Virus record (IMG/VR): IMGVR_UViG_3300027793_000171
Location: 1 to 36,074 of that record
Reading direction: 5' to 3' (one strand)
Source of the DNA: a virus
DNA length: 36,074 bases
Shown: positions 8,435-17,134 of the stretch, one piece after another
How positions within the stretch are numbered: position 1 is the stretch's first letter
Layout: every line of letters begins with the position of its first letter
Notes under the pieces: generated by a model
Told to the model about the DNA's origin: nothing
Database searches by the model: none
What the model saw: the letters and a program-made list of their open reading frames with translations, nothing else
Translations under genes and position numbers: made by a program

Positions 8435-9307
8435 ATGATTGTAGAAACAACTCATATATACACTTTATTATGCCCTAACACAATGCAAGTTAGATATGTT
8501 GGTAAGTCAAACAAGCCATTACAAAGATTTAATAGACATATAAATGAGAATGTTGTTAACAGAAAGAGTTCTTGGATAAAATCATTAAAATTAAATGGCT
8601 TACTACCAATATTAGAAATTATAGACGAAGTACCGTTATGCGATTGGGAGTTTTGGGAAAAACATTACATAAAACTTTATAAATCTTGTGGGGCTAAATT
8701 ATTAAACATGAATGATGGCGGACAAGGCGCTACACCAATACGTGAAACTATAGAAAAACAAAGAAGAATTAAGTTTGGTAAAAAAATAACTGAAGAAACA
8801 AGATTAAAATTAAGTATATCTAATAAAGGTAGAAAAATATCTGAAAAGCAGAAAAAACAACTAAGTGATGCAAGAAAAGGTAAACCTCTTCATCCAAATA
8901 CAATAAAAGGTGCTATAGAGAAAAGCTCTAAAAAAGTATCTTCTTATTCGCTTGACGGAATAAAAATAAAAACATATAATAGTATTTCCGATGCTTATAG
9001 AGATACAGGTGTATTTAAACATGTTATTATTAAAATATGTAAGAAAGTAAATTTTTATAATCAAAGTAAAGGTATTACTTTTAGATACGGAGATTTAGAT
9101 GTTATATCTGAATGTATTAAAAAGAGAAATATAGGTAAAACAGCAACATGTGTGGAGCAGTACGACTTAAATGGTAACTTTATAAGAGAATATAAATCAA
9201 TAAAAGAAGCTGCTGATGTAGTATGCAAAACATCTACTTCTATCTCTTCTGTTTGTAAGGGTATTAGAAAAACAAGTGCTGGGTTTATCTGGAAATATAA
9301 AAACTAA
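8435..9307 (+). CDS. GIY-YIG homing endonuclease with NUMOD3 and NUMOD1 repeats
   Basis: 290 residues. Residues 5-95 form a GIY-YIG nuclease domain: HIY (7-9) and RYVGKS (20-25) replace GIY/YIG, Arg31 and His35 in LQRFNRH have the spacing of the I-TevI active-site Arg and His, Glu75 in EFWEKHYI is the expected metal-binding glutamate, and Asn91/93 follow. Residues ~119-154 contain a basic NUMOD3-type segment (ISNKGRKISEKQKKQLSDAR). Two NUMOD1-like DNA-binding repeats follow at ~168-218 and ~238-288 (YSLDGIKIKTYNSISDA and YDLNGNFIREYKSIKEA). Such free-standing enzymes cut alleles lacking the gene and spread by repair. It interrupts the connector operon, is very Lys/Ile-rich, and needs no virion role. 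Confidence 0.93.
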   Translation: MIVETTHIYTLLCPNTMQVRYVGKSNKPLQRFNRHINENVVNRKSSWIKSLKLNGLLPILEIIDEVPLCDWEFWEKHYIKLYKSCGAKLLNMNDGGQGATPIRETIEKQRRIKFGKKITEETRLKLSISNKGRKISEKQKKQLSDARKGKPLHPNTIKGAIEKSSKKVSSYSLDGIKIKTYNSISDAYRDTGVFKHVIIKICKKVNFYNQSKGITFRYGDLDVISECIKKRNIGKTATCVEQYDLNGNFIREYKSIKEAADVVCKTSTSISSVCKGIRKTSAGFIWKYKN

Positions 9308-9315
9308 AAATAATA

Positions 9316-10125
9316 ATGAATACTAGCGAATATATATCTCCTGAAACAATAATCTTTAAAGCGGCTGCAATGGCCGGTGATAAAGACTATAAAATATTAC
9401 CAAAAGGATTTTACGTTTCTCTAATACAAGATGCTTTCAGAGAATTAAACATGGATTCATTCTTTGACGAGCAACGTGCTGATTTTGATTTTCCATACGA
9501 CAATTTAACACATAAACTTCCTTCAGGATGCTTCAATATACTAAATATATACATGTACTCTGGAGAGTCTTGCGATTTTAATGAAACAAAAAAGGTTTGG
9601 TGGAAAAGAAATTACTTTACTAGAGGAAGAGGATTTGTAGCTAATGATAAGGGTAATAATGGAAATGACCCATTCATGCAAAATCACACCGATATAAATG
9701 CCTTTGCAGATAAATCTACTATTAGGTATTTCGGAGGAGATGCAGTGAATAATGTATTATACTATAATGTTCAACTAGGAAACATCATGTTCAGCTCATC
9801 ATGTAGAAACGCAGGAACAAAAGTACACATTCATTACAGTGGCACCGGTGGTGATATCACAGAAGCTGAAATCATACCTGTATATTTCCAACAGGCTATT
9901 GAAGATTTTACAACAGAAGCAGCACTTAGATATAGAATTGCTAATGAACCATCCAACGCAAGAGTATGGATGCCATTACAACAAATGTATGAGCGTAGAC
10001 TTGATAAAAACGGATTTAACGGCTCTTGGGCAGTAGCTTTACAGAGAGTTAGAGATATGAATACATCTCAAAGAGATGAACTAGCAATATATATGAGAAG
10101 AGGTCAGTGGGGAAGCGGATTATAA
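9316..10125 (+). CDS. P22 gp4-like tail accessory ring protein
   Basis: 269 residues. N-terminal sequence PETIIFKAAAMAGDKDYKILPKG and GFYVSLIQDAFRELNMD, a beta-rich centre including LPSGCFNILNIYMYSG and NVLYYNVQLGNIMFSS, and the C-terminal helices and tail (ERRLDKNGF, RDELAIYMRRGQWGSG) match the pattern of crAss-like ring proteins related to the P22 head-closure protein gp4. This protein would seal the portal and form the platform for the muzzle encoded next. A smaller + frame inside it (9839-10036) is not a gene. The endonuclease gene separates it from the other ring genes. Confidence 0.8.
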   Translation: MNTSEYISPETIIFKAAAMAGDKDYKILPKGFYVSLIQDAFRELNMDSFFDEQRADFDFPYDNLTHKLPSGCFNILNIYMYSGESCDFNETKKVWWKRNYFTRGRGFVANDKGNNGNDPFMQNHTDINAFADKSTIRYFGGDAVNNVLYYNVQLGNIMFSSSCRNAGTKVHIHYSGTGGDITEAEIIPVYFQQAIEDFTTEAALRYRIANEPSNARVWMPLQQMYERRLDKNGFNGSWAVALQRVRDMNTSQRDELAIYMRRGQWGSGL

Positions 10126-10137
10126 TCTATTTACAAT

Positions 10138-13100
10138 ATGAACCAAGAAAATCAACCACATCATTTATCGACATATTCTAAAGGAGCAAACGTAGATGTT
10201 GATCCTGAATTAGCATTTTCACAACCTGCTACAGGAGTGTATTATGACGGCAGAAACTGCAGACCTGTTTCTATCGATGGTAATACCGGTGGGTTAGAAA
10301 AGATAAAAGGTGAGGTTATAATACATTCAAACACCACCTCTGCAATTGGTTATAAATGTATAGGGGCTAGAGCTGTTAATGACAGTAAAGTTGAGTTTTG
10401 GGTTCCAATAAACCCTGCTTTTCCAAGAATAGTTCGTATTAATGGAGTTATTGTATTGCAATCCATAAACTTTGATTTAAGAACTGATTATCCATTACAA
10501 ATTGATGTTAATGAGGATTTCGATAAAGGTGAAATTTTCATTACAGATAACAGGATACCTCCATTTATCTTTAATATTAAAGATATGTTGGACTCTCTTA
10601 TCTCTGACCCAAATAAATATTTCTCAAACTTCGACCCATTATTATATCAAATTAACTTACAGTCACCGCTAGACATACCTGTATTTATAGAAAACGTAAA
10701 CGTAGGTGGTGGAGGGGGATTACCTGTAGGTCATTATCAATATCAAATAAGATATTCTTCTAAGGAAGGTGATAGAACAGGTTGGTCCCAGGCTACTCCT
10801 ATGATTCCTATTACACAGTCTTTATCTAGTGAAAGTAGGATATATCCATGGGTAAAAACTTACGGTGGACCACCTAATCCATCATCAGTAACAGCCTTTG
10901 CTCCTAAATTAAGATTTAGAGTAACAAATATCTATAATTACGATTACATTGAGATAAAACGTATATCATACAATGCAGGCGCAGGCCTTGACTTTACTCC
11001 AAATGGAGTGATAGTAGCAAAGATAGAAATATCTCCAAATGAAATAAGTGTACGAGAATATGTAGACCCTCAAGAATCAAACACTAACATCGCACTATCT
11101 GCTGAAGATGAATCAAGAACACTCGTAGAAGTTGAATCAGCGAAATCAATTCGATATGTTGATAGACGATTAGTTTTAATGAACGTAAAATTAGCTTCTA
11201 AGGAAGCTGAATTGCAATTCAAAGAGATTAATGGTAAGCAAGGGTTTCCTGTAATAGACAAATTATATAAGGCAGGATATAACGATCCATGGAATCATAC
11301 TTATAAGAAATCAGCAATGAGTGGAGAGGTGTATGGTCTCGGTGTAGCTGTATACGATGGTGTTGGCACTAAAGGTTTTACTACAGAAATACCACAGTTA
11401 AAAAACTATCAATTTCCTAATAGACGCGATGCTATCTCATCAGAAACGAATGATTATTCTTTAAGAGGCACAGTAAAAGCAGCAGATTCTACGGTAGCAG
11501 CAGTAACTCAAACACATGAAGTATTTGACTTAGGAGACCCTACTTTTAAATCCAACGAGTGTGACTTTAAAAATATTGTACATCCAGGAAGAATAGCTGG
11601 TATAACAGGCACGAGAGGTGAACCAAAAGTAACAGAAGACTGCGATGAGACAAATGCAGAGATAGAAAACCACGGTGCTGACGTAACCGCTGCACTTGTA
11701 TCTGTTTCTTACCAACCATACACACCGGTGCGTCAAAATGACCCTGATGTTTCAGGTCATAACTATGTAACAACAATAAAAGTAGCTAAAGGAGATGTTG
11801 TTGGAGACCCAATCACAGGAGCACCAATACCGTCAACAGATGCTTATAATTTTAGACCAACTGGATTCTCTCCTGACTACTACGCAAAAGGATTAGTTGT
11901 TGCAGGTATACAAAACTTCCCTAAATGGGCAAAAGCATTCTCTATTGTTAGAACAAACGCAGCTAAGAGAGTATTATGTCAAGGTTTAGGGTATTATGCT
12001 TTAACTAAAGGTAAATTTAAAACATTAACAGACCAAAGCCTTGGAGGCAAAGAACAAAACAAATTCTGGTTCTTTTCTCCAGATATAGAAACAGGAATTG
12101 TATCTAGTGAAACAGTTAATGATATCATAGATAACCCACAAAATTACAAGTTACAATTCGTATCTCCATTAGGATTCTTTTCTGAGTTCTTTGCAGCGGA
12201 AGATAACATTGCTGTTCCGGGAAGAGATAGAGATAGATGTATTGACATGATATCATACGCAAGGATGCTTAGAGACCTTGCAGCAGATCCAAATAATCAG
12301 ATAAATCCATCAGAAGATGCTAACATGGGTATATCTGGAGGCGATGGCTATAACTATATCAGACATGATAAGTTTAGAAATCTAGGTCAAGACCCATTAA
12401 CCTTCGGTGCTCATTCTGATAAAGGAAACAGACTTGTAGATATCGCTCAAGTAAGAAGAGTTGCTGACGGAAGAGGTACATACATAGAGATTGAAACAAA
12501 TATCAATGTTTACGGAAAAGCTTCTGTTGGAGGTAATTCTGAATCTAACTTTGAAGACTCAGGACTTCAAGATTGGACAGAGCCATTATACATAATTAAT
12601 ATTGTAAGAGTTGGAGCGCAGATAAATGACCAAAATATCCAACAATATAAACAAACATCACACTATCAGAAATTAGAATCTATCATTGGTAGAACAACAG
12701 GCTTGGCCGGTGAGAAATTCCAACTTGTAGATGAAAGATGGGAAGACAGCATCCCTGCCCCTCGCTCTACAGACTTCGGTGCTAACGTAGATAGATACAT
12801 ATACATCAAAAAACCAGATGGTGTAGTTCAGAAATGGATTAACGTAACGTATAAAACATTAACTCAGAGAGCAACTATTTTATCAGACATCACGTCATTA
12901 GGTTCTTACAATGGTGATGTTTACGGAATGTATACACATACCAATATTGATAACTTAGATAGATTCTTTGAGTTACAATTTGATGTACCAGGTTCTGTGC
13001 CACCTGCAAATTCATTAGTCATTATAAAATACGACGACACAGCTCCGATTAGAGTATTCGGTTTCGATACCTATGTAGGAGAAACAATATTTGCGCCAAT

Positions 13101-14646
13101 AGACAAGCAATCTGCAGCGAAAGACAAGGCAGCAGAAACACAATTTGCTTTAGGTATAGGATTGCCGTTTAAAAACTTTAAAATAAATTCGAGACACTAT
13201 ACAATCAGAAAAGCAGGCGCTGCAGTAAATGCAATCCAAGATGAAGTATGGTTTAAGCTAGGCTTTTTAAGGCAACTATGCGTGATGTTTACCGTAGAGT
13301 CAAGGTCAGCATGTCACTTAGCGTACAATTCATCATATCCTAATCAATTCTTCCCACTGATTAATTACGTCATGAGACCTAATCGATGGGATATCGATAA
13401 AACGATAGTAAACAACGGGCTTTACCAAGATTACGAAGATGATTACGGTGCGGACGAAAAGAATCAATGGAAATGGGGTGGATTTAGATTCTTACAACAA
13501 ATAAATCCTGATTATTCTACAGAACCTAGAATAGAGTTTTTCTCTAAACCAAAATTCGGATTCATTGAGAAGACAGAGTTTAGAACAAGAATAATGTGGT
13601 CTCTCGCAAGAGCTATTAATGTCCAAGATTCTCCTGGATTAAAAACATTCCCAGCAAACAATGCTTTCGATATTGATGATGATCAAGGTGAAATAAAATA
13701 CGCTTGGGATGCAACTTCAGAAAGAGGAGAGAATATTTATGCATTAACAGAAAAAGGTATTTGTTTACTGTTAACTAAAAAATCAATATTATCAGACCTT
13801 AACTCAGGTGAAATAGGTTACATGGCTTCTGATTCTTTCGTTAAAGCACAGCTGTGGATTACGAAAGACACAGGTATAAGCGATGAGATGTGGAGAGGTG
13901 TAGCAGAAGGGTTTGTTCCTGTATCAGAAGGTGATGATAGCTCAGCACGACAAGAGGCTATATTCTTCCCGAATAAAGACTCTGTATTTATGTTCAACGG
14001 AAGCTTCTGCAGAGATATTGGTAGATTAGATTACTACAATAAAATTTACAATGAAGGCTTGACTAAAGTTCAGCCAGGCATACAAACAGAGATGGCAGCC
14101 GTGTATGATAGAAGATATCAAGAATATTGGTTGTATATAGGAGGAGACGCAGATAAATTATTCGTATTTGGTAAGCAAACAATGGCATTCTATGGCGAGT
14201 ATGATTATAGATTTGATAGAATATATTCACAAGGTAATGACACGTATGGAGTGAAAGATTTACATACTTTTAAATTACATGAAGGTTACACTATCAACAA
14301 CTCACCAATCATATTTGAGGTTACTCAAGGCGCTGCTCCTGAGCAATTCTGGGGTAAGGAGTTTATTCGCATGAGAATAAATTCTCCGAAAACACAAAAA
14401 CCTACACGCATAGAATTTTACAAGAAAGATTTAAACACATTGCAATGCTTTGTAGATAATACTCTTGGAACAATGTATTTAAAATATTATGATGGATGGG
14501 AAGCATTTATTCCTAGAATTTTAGGCTCTGTTGATATAAATAGACCAAGACTTCAAGATAGATTGATTTTTTACAAAATAATTCATAATTTAGCGTCAGA
14601 ATTTACATTAACAAACACATCTATTCAATATAAAAAATTAAAGTAA
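10138..14646 (+). CDS. muzzle / tail stabilisation protein
   Basis: 1502 residues, by far the largest beta-rich protein here. The N-terminus (STYSKGANVDVDPELAF, YYDGRNCRPVSIDGNTGG, LEKIKGEV) follows the pattern that opens crAss-like and P22 gp10-type tail stabilisation proteins. The C-terminal part carries repeated aromatic beta strands (AAVYDRRYQEYWLYIGG) and ends with RPRLQDRLIFYKIIHN. In crAss-like virions this protein forms the long tubular muzzle below the rings and carries the tail appendages. It comes right after the gp4-like ring gene and 1 base before the next gene. Its length is in the range of its relatives. Function is taken from family and order. Confidence 0.85.
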   Translation: MNQENQPHHLSTYSKGANVDVDPELAFSQPATGVYYDGRNCRPVSIDGNTGGLEKIKGEVIIHSNTTSAIGYKCIGARAVNDSKVEFWVPINPAFPRIVRINGVIVLQSINFDLRTDYPLQIDVNEDFDKGEIFITDNRIPPFIFNIKDMLDSLISDPNKYFSNFDPLLYQINLQSPLDIPVFIENVNVGGGGGLPVGHYQYQIRYSSKEGDRTGWSQATPMIPITQSLSSESRIYPWVKTYGGPPNPSSVTAFAPKLRFRVTNIYNYDYIEIKRISYNAGAGLDFTPNGVIVAKIEISPNEISVREYVDPQESNTNIALSAEDESRTLVEVESAKSIRYVDRRLVLMNVKLASKEAELQFKEINGKQGFPVIDKLYKAGYNDPWNHTYKKSAMSGEVYGLGVAVYDGVGTKGFTTEIPQLKNYQFPNRRDAISSETNDYSLRGTVKAADSTVAAVTQTHEVFDLGDPTFKSNECDFKNIVHPGRIAGITGTRGEPKVTEDCDETNAEIENHGADVTAALVSVSYQPYTPVRQNDPDVSGHNYVTTIKVAKGDVVGDPITGAPIPSTDAYNFRPTGFSPDYYAKGLVVAGIQNFPKWAKAFSIVRTNAAKRVLCQGLGYYALTKGKFKTLTDQSLGGKEQNKFWFFSPDIETGIVSSETVNDIIDNPQNYKLQFVSPLGFFSEFFAAEDNIAVPGRDRDRCIDMISYARMLRDLAADPNNQINPSEDANMGISGGDGYNYIRHDKFRNLGQDPLTFGAHSDKGNRLVDIAQVRRVADGRGTYIEIETNINVYGKASVGGNSESNFEDSGLQDWTEPLYIINIVRVGAQINDQNIQQYKQTSHYQKLESIIGRTTGLAGEKFQLVDERWEDSIPAPRSTDFGANVDRYIYIKKPDGVVQKWINVTYKTLTQRATILSDITSLGSYNGDVYGMYTHTNIDNLDRFFELQFDVPGSVPPANSLVIIKYDDTAPIRVFGFDTYVGETIFAPIDKQSAAKDKAAETQFALGIGLPFKNFKINSRHYTIRKAGAAVNAIQDEVWFKLGFLRQLCVMFTVESRSACHLAYNSSYPNQFFPLINYVMRPNRWDIDKTIVNNGLYQDYEDDYGADEKNQWKWGGFRFLQQINPDYSTEPRIEFFSKPKFGFIEKTEFRTRIMWSLARAINVQDSPGLKTFPANNAFDIDDDQGEIKYAWDATSERGENIYALTEKGICLLLTKKSILSDLNSGEIGYMASDSFVKAQLWITKDTGISDEMWRGVAEGFVPVSEGDDSSARQEAIFFPNKDSVFMFNGSFCRDIGRLDYYNKIYNEGLTKVQPGIQTEMAAVYDRRYQEYWLYIGGDADKLFVFGKQTMAFYGEYDYRFDRIYSQGNDTYGVKDLHTFKLHEGYTINNSPIIFEVTQGAAPEQFWGKEFIRMRINSPKTQKPTRIEFYKKDLNTLQCFVDNTLGTMYLKYYDGWEAFIPRILGSVDINRPRLQDRLIFYKIIHNLASEFTLTNTSIQYKKLK

Positions 14647-14647
14647 C

Positions 14648-15484
14648 ATGGCATGGTGGGCAGCATTAGCAAAAGGAGCAGGTAAATCCGGTGGTGGTAA
14701 ATCAGGCGGAGGACTTGGTGGTATTATCCAAAAAGGTGTAGATGTTTCTAAAAGGTCTACACAAGCGGGCGTTAGCGGCATAACATCGCTAGTACAACAA
14801 ATCCAAGCAAACAAGCTGAAGAAAAAGGCAGACGCAGCTTTTCCTGAGTTAGTTGATCCTAATCAAGCAGGTTACTTAGCTGAGCTAAATCAAAAAAGAC
14901 GTTCTATAGAGACTGGAGCCGACTTTGCAGCAGGGATGCAGTCTGTAAACGCAGCGCAAGCAGGAACAAACGAAGCCATAACAAGAGCTGCAGGAGGCGA
15001 TGTGTCAGGAACAATGCAAGCATTATTACAAGCACAAGCAGGAGCTTCGGCAGCTAAAAACCAAGTATTAGCTCAAGGTCAAAATCAACAAATGCAGTAT
15101 AATACTCTGTATGGAGACTTATTGGACCAAATAGCAGGGAGAAAAATGCACTTACAGTTAACTAGAAATAGAGATGCTAGAGCTGAATGGGCTGCTAAAC
15201 AATCAAGAGCTAATCAAAACTTTATGGGCTTCTTAGGCGGAATGCCAGGCATGGGCAAGAAAGGTGATTTAAGTCAGTCAGCAGGCACACCTTCAGTAAC
15301 AACAACTGCTCCAACTGATAACGGATGGCAAAATATAGCTAGCGTTATTCCTAAGAATACATCAGTAAATTCTCAATACCAGACACCTGAGTCAGCAGGA
15401 GTTCAGCAAAAAAATGTACAAATAGCAGATGAGTCTAAGAATACGCCATTTGTTGATTCTGGTATAAACATTATTAAAAAATAA
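14648..15484 (+). CDS. internal virion (cargo/ejection) protein candidate
   Basis: 278 residues, rich in Ala, Gly and Gln. The N-terminus is hydrophobic then Gly/Lys/Ser low-complexity (MAWWAALAKGAGKSGGG). Residues ~75-190 are long amphipathic Ala/Gln helix (MQALLQAQAGASAAKNQVL), and a Met/Gly-rich turn MGFLGGMPGMGKK comes near 195-207. This composition is like that of short internal head proteins of podoviruses that leave with the DNA. It begins a single base after the muzzle stop and is followed by three more cargo-like genes. No enzymatic motif is visible. Confidence 0.6.
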   Translation: MAWWAALAKGAGKSGGGKSGGGLGGIIQKGVDVSKRSTQAGVSGITSLVQQIQANKLKKKADAAFPELVDPNQAGYLAELNQKRRSIETGADFAAGMQSVNAAQAGTNEAITRAAGGDVSGTMQALLQAQAGASAAKNQVLAQGQNQQMQYNTLYGDLLDQIAGRKMHLQLTRNRDARAEWAAKQSRANQNFMGFLGGMPGMGKKGDLSQSAGTPSVTTTAPTDNGWQNIASVIPKNTSVNSQYQTPESAGVQQKNVQIADESKNTPFVDSGINIIKK

Positions 15485-15485
15485 T

Positions 15486-17132
15486 ATGCCAGACACTTCA
15501 ATATTAGATAATATCCAAGGCGTAAATGAGCCTCAGTTAACAACGGAAGATGTATACAAATCACCGGCATCAGGTTTATCTCCTGCCGAACAAGATGCAT
15601 ATAATGATTATATGAATCAATATAATCCTGTAACTCCTCAACTAAGGACACAAGATTATTACCCTGCTTTAGGAGAACCAATTAATGTGGGTAGCTATTC
15701 TGGTAGTTGGAAAGGTGGAAGTATTAGTGCAGCACAATACGTTCCATCAGGAGCCATTGTTCCTATTGGAATGTTCGCAGCTAGAGACAAAGCTATACAA
15801 GACGCAGCTTTAGCAAAAGCTAAAGACGTAGCTGACTTCAGAAAAGGTTTAAAAACAAATGCTCCGATATCTAAGTTAACAGGTATTAACGAAGAACTAA
15901 CAAATGAATATTTCAAGTATATCGATGATTCTTGGAATAAAACATTAAAAGCTACAAATAACGACCCAAATAAAGCTAAATACATGCTTGAGAATGATAT
16001 TAATTTTCAAAAAGGATTAAAGTCATTTCAAGATTTAAAAGCAACCGGAGATGCTACGTTTAATAAAATTGCAGATATACAGGACAGAATTGCTAATAAG
16101 CAAATGATTGTATCTCCTCAGTTAAACGATGCAATGAAAAATGTTCAAAAGGCTTTAAATCCTAAAAGTCCTGAATTTAAAAACCTTTCTCAGTATGTCC
16201 TTCAAATGGATGCAGAGAGAGAGTTTAGCGATGCATTGAATGAAACATTAAAAGGCATTCAAATGCAGCAAGACGCAAAAGCAGGTATTGACATTAATGA
16301 TCCGGATTACATCAAAGAATACGAATCTACAGAAAAATATTATACACCTGAATCCATACAATATGCTACAGAAGCATTAAAAGATATTTACTCTAGCAGT
16401 GGAATATATAGTCCTGAAGAAGTTGAATCAAGAGTAAAAGCAGCTATGGCCGCTATTCAAAGAACTAAGAAAGTTTCAGCTAAAGCAGGTCCTTCAGGAG
16501 CAGGTGGTGTTGAATTAATCGATGCTAAAGATATTTCCAAGGAGCCTGTGTCTTTACTTGGAGCAGTGAAAAGAACAGAGGGTGCTGAAGCTAGAGAAGG
16601 AAATTTCTCAGCATTCGAGCACTTAGCACTTAAAAAACCGGTTTCTATAGTTATACCTGGAGGTGCAGATGTTACGGACATGAATACTGGTGAGAAAAGC
16701 AAAAATAAATCAGTTAGAAATGCTAAGGTTGGTACTATTTTTAATGCTTATACATATAAAGGTCAATTAGTAGATGATGAGTTTATTAAGAGAGAAGATA
16801 TTAAAGGGTTGGCTAAAGTAACTCCAATGGTATCTGTTATATTTACAGAAAAAGATGATAAAGGTACGGAATACGAAACATCCGGAATAGTACCTTTAAA
16901 CCAAGTAAAAAACGCAATGCTTGGCAAGAAAAATCAAAACAAAGAAACTATTGATTATTACGAAAAGTCAGCTCAAGAAAGAGAGCAGTCTTTAAAGAAA
17001 GGTAAAGCATCAGTAACAGAAACACAATCTAAAGGTGGTGGATATTCAATAAATGGTAAAAACTACACTTTACAGGAATTAAAAAATTTAGGATATACTG
17101 AAGAGCAAGTAGCTCCATATAAAGTGAAATAA
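15486..17132 (+). CDS. internal virion (cargo) protein candidate
   Basis: 548 residues, soluble, mostly helical with a flexible N-terminus rich in Pro/Tyr/Gln (first ~80 residues). A hydrophilic helical core (about 95-300) follows, then a beta-containing region (about 345-480) including PVSIVIPGGADVTDMNTGEK. The C-terminal 30 residues form a distinct unit with NGKNYTLQELKNLGYTEEQV, a short helix ending PYKVK, set off from the body by a Ser/Gly-rich linker. One base separates it from the gene before and two from the gene after. Its place after the muzzle matches crAss-like cargo proteins. No catalytic motif is seen. Confidence 0.6.
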   Translation: MPDTSILDNIQGVNEPQLTTEDVYKSPASGLSPAEQDAYNDYMNQYNPVTPQLRTQDYYPALGEPINVGSYSGSWKGGSISAAQYVPSGAIVPIGMFAARDKAIQDAALAKAKDVADFRKGLKTNAPISKLTGINEELTNEYFKYIDDSWNKTLKATNNDPNKAKYMLENDINFQKGLKSFQDLKATGDATFNKIADIQDRIANKQMIVSPQLNDAMKNVQKALNPKSPEFKNLSQYVLQMDAEREFSDALNETLKGIQMQQDAKAGIDINDPDYIKEYESTEKYYTPESIQYATEALKDIYSSSGIYSPEEVESRVKAAMAAIQRTKKVSAKAGPSGAGGVELIDAKDISKEPVSLLGAVKRTEGAEAREGNFSAFEHLALKKPVSIVIPGGADVTDMNTGEKSKNKSVRNAKVGTIFNAYTYKGQLVDDEFIKREDIKGLAKVTPMVSVIFTEKDDKGTEYETSGIVPLNQVKNAMLGKKNQNKETIDYYEKSAQEREQSLKKGKASVTETQSKGGGYSINGKNYTLQELKNLGYTEEQVAPYKVK

Positions 17133-17134
17133 TT

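Noticed and set aside
7726-9315. A split connector gene interrupted by an intron carrying the endonuclease
   Set aside because: Both flanking genes have complete starts and stops with plausible termini, and no group I or II intron structure is apparent; the endonuclease looks free-standing.
9839-10036. Open + frame of 65 codons inside the gp4-like ring gene
   Set aside because: It lies in another frame of a well-supported gene and has no motif or spacing suggesting translation.
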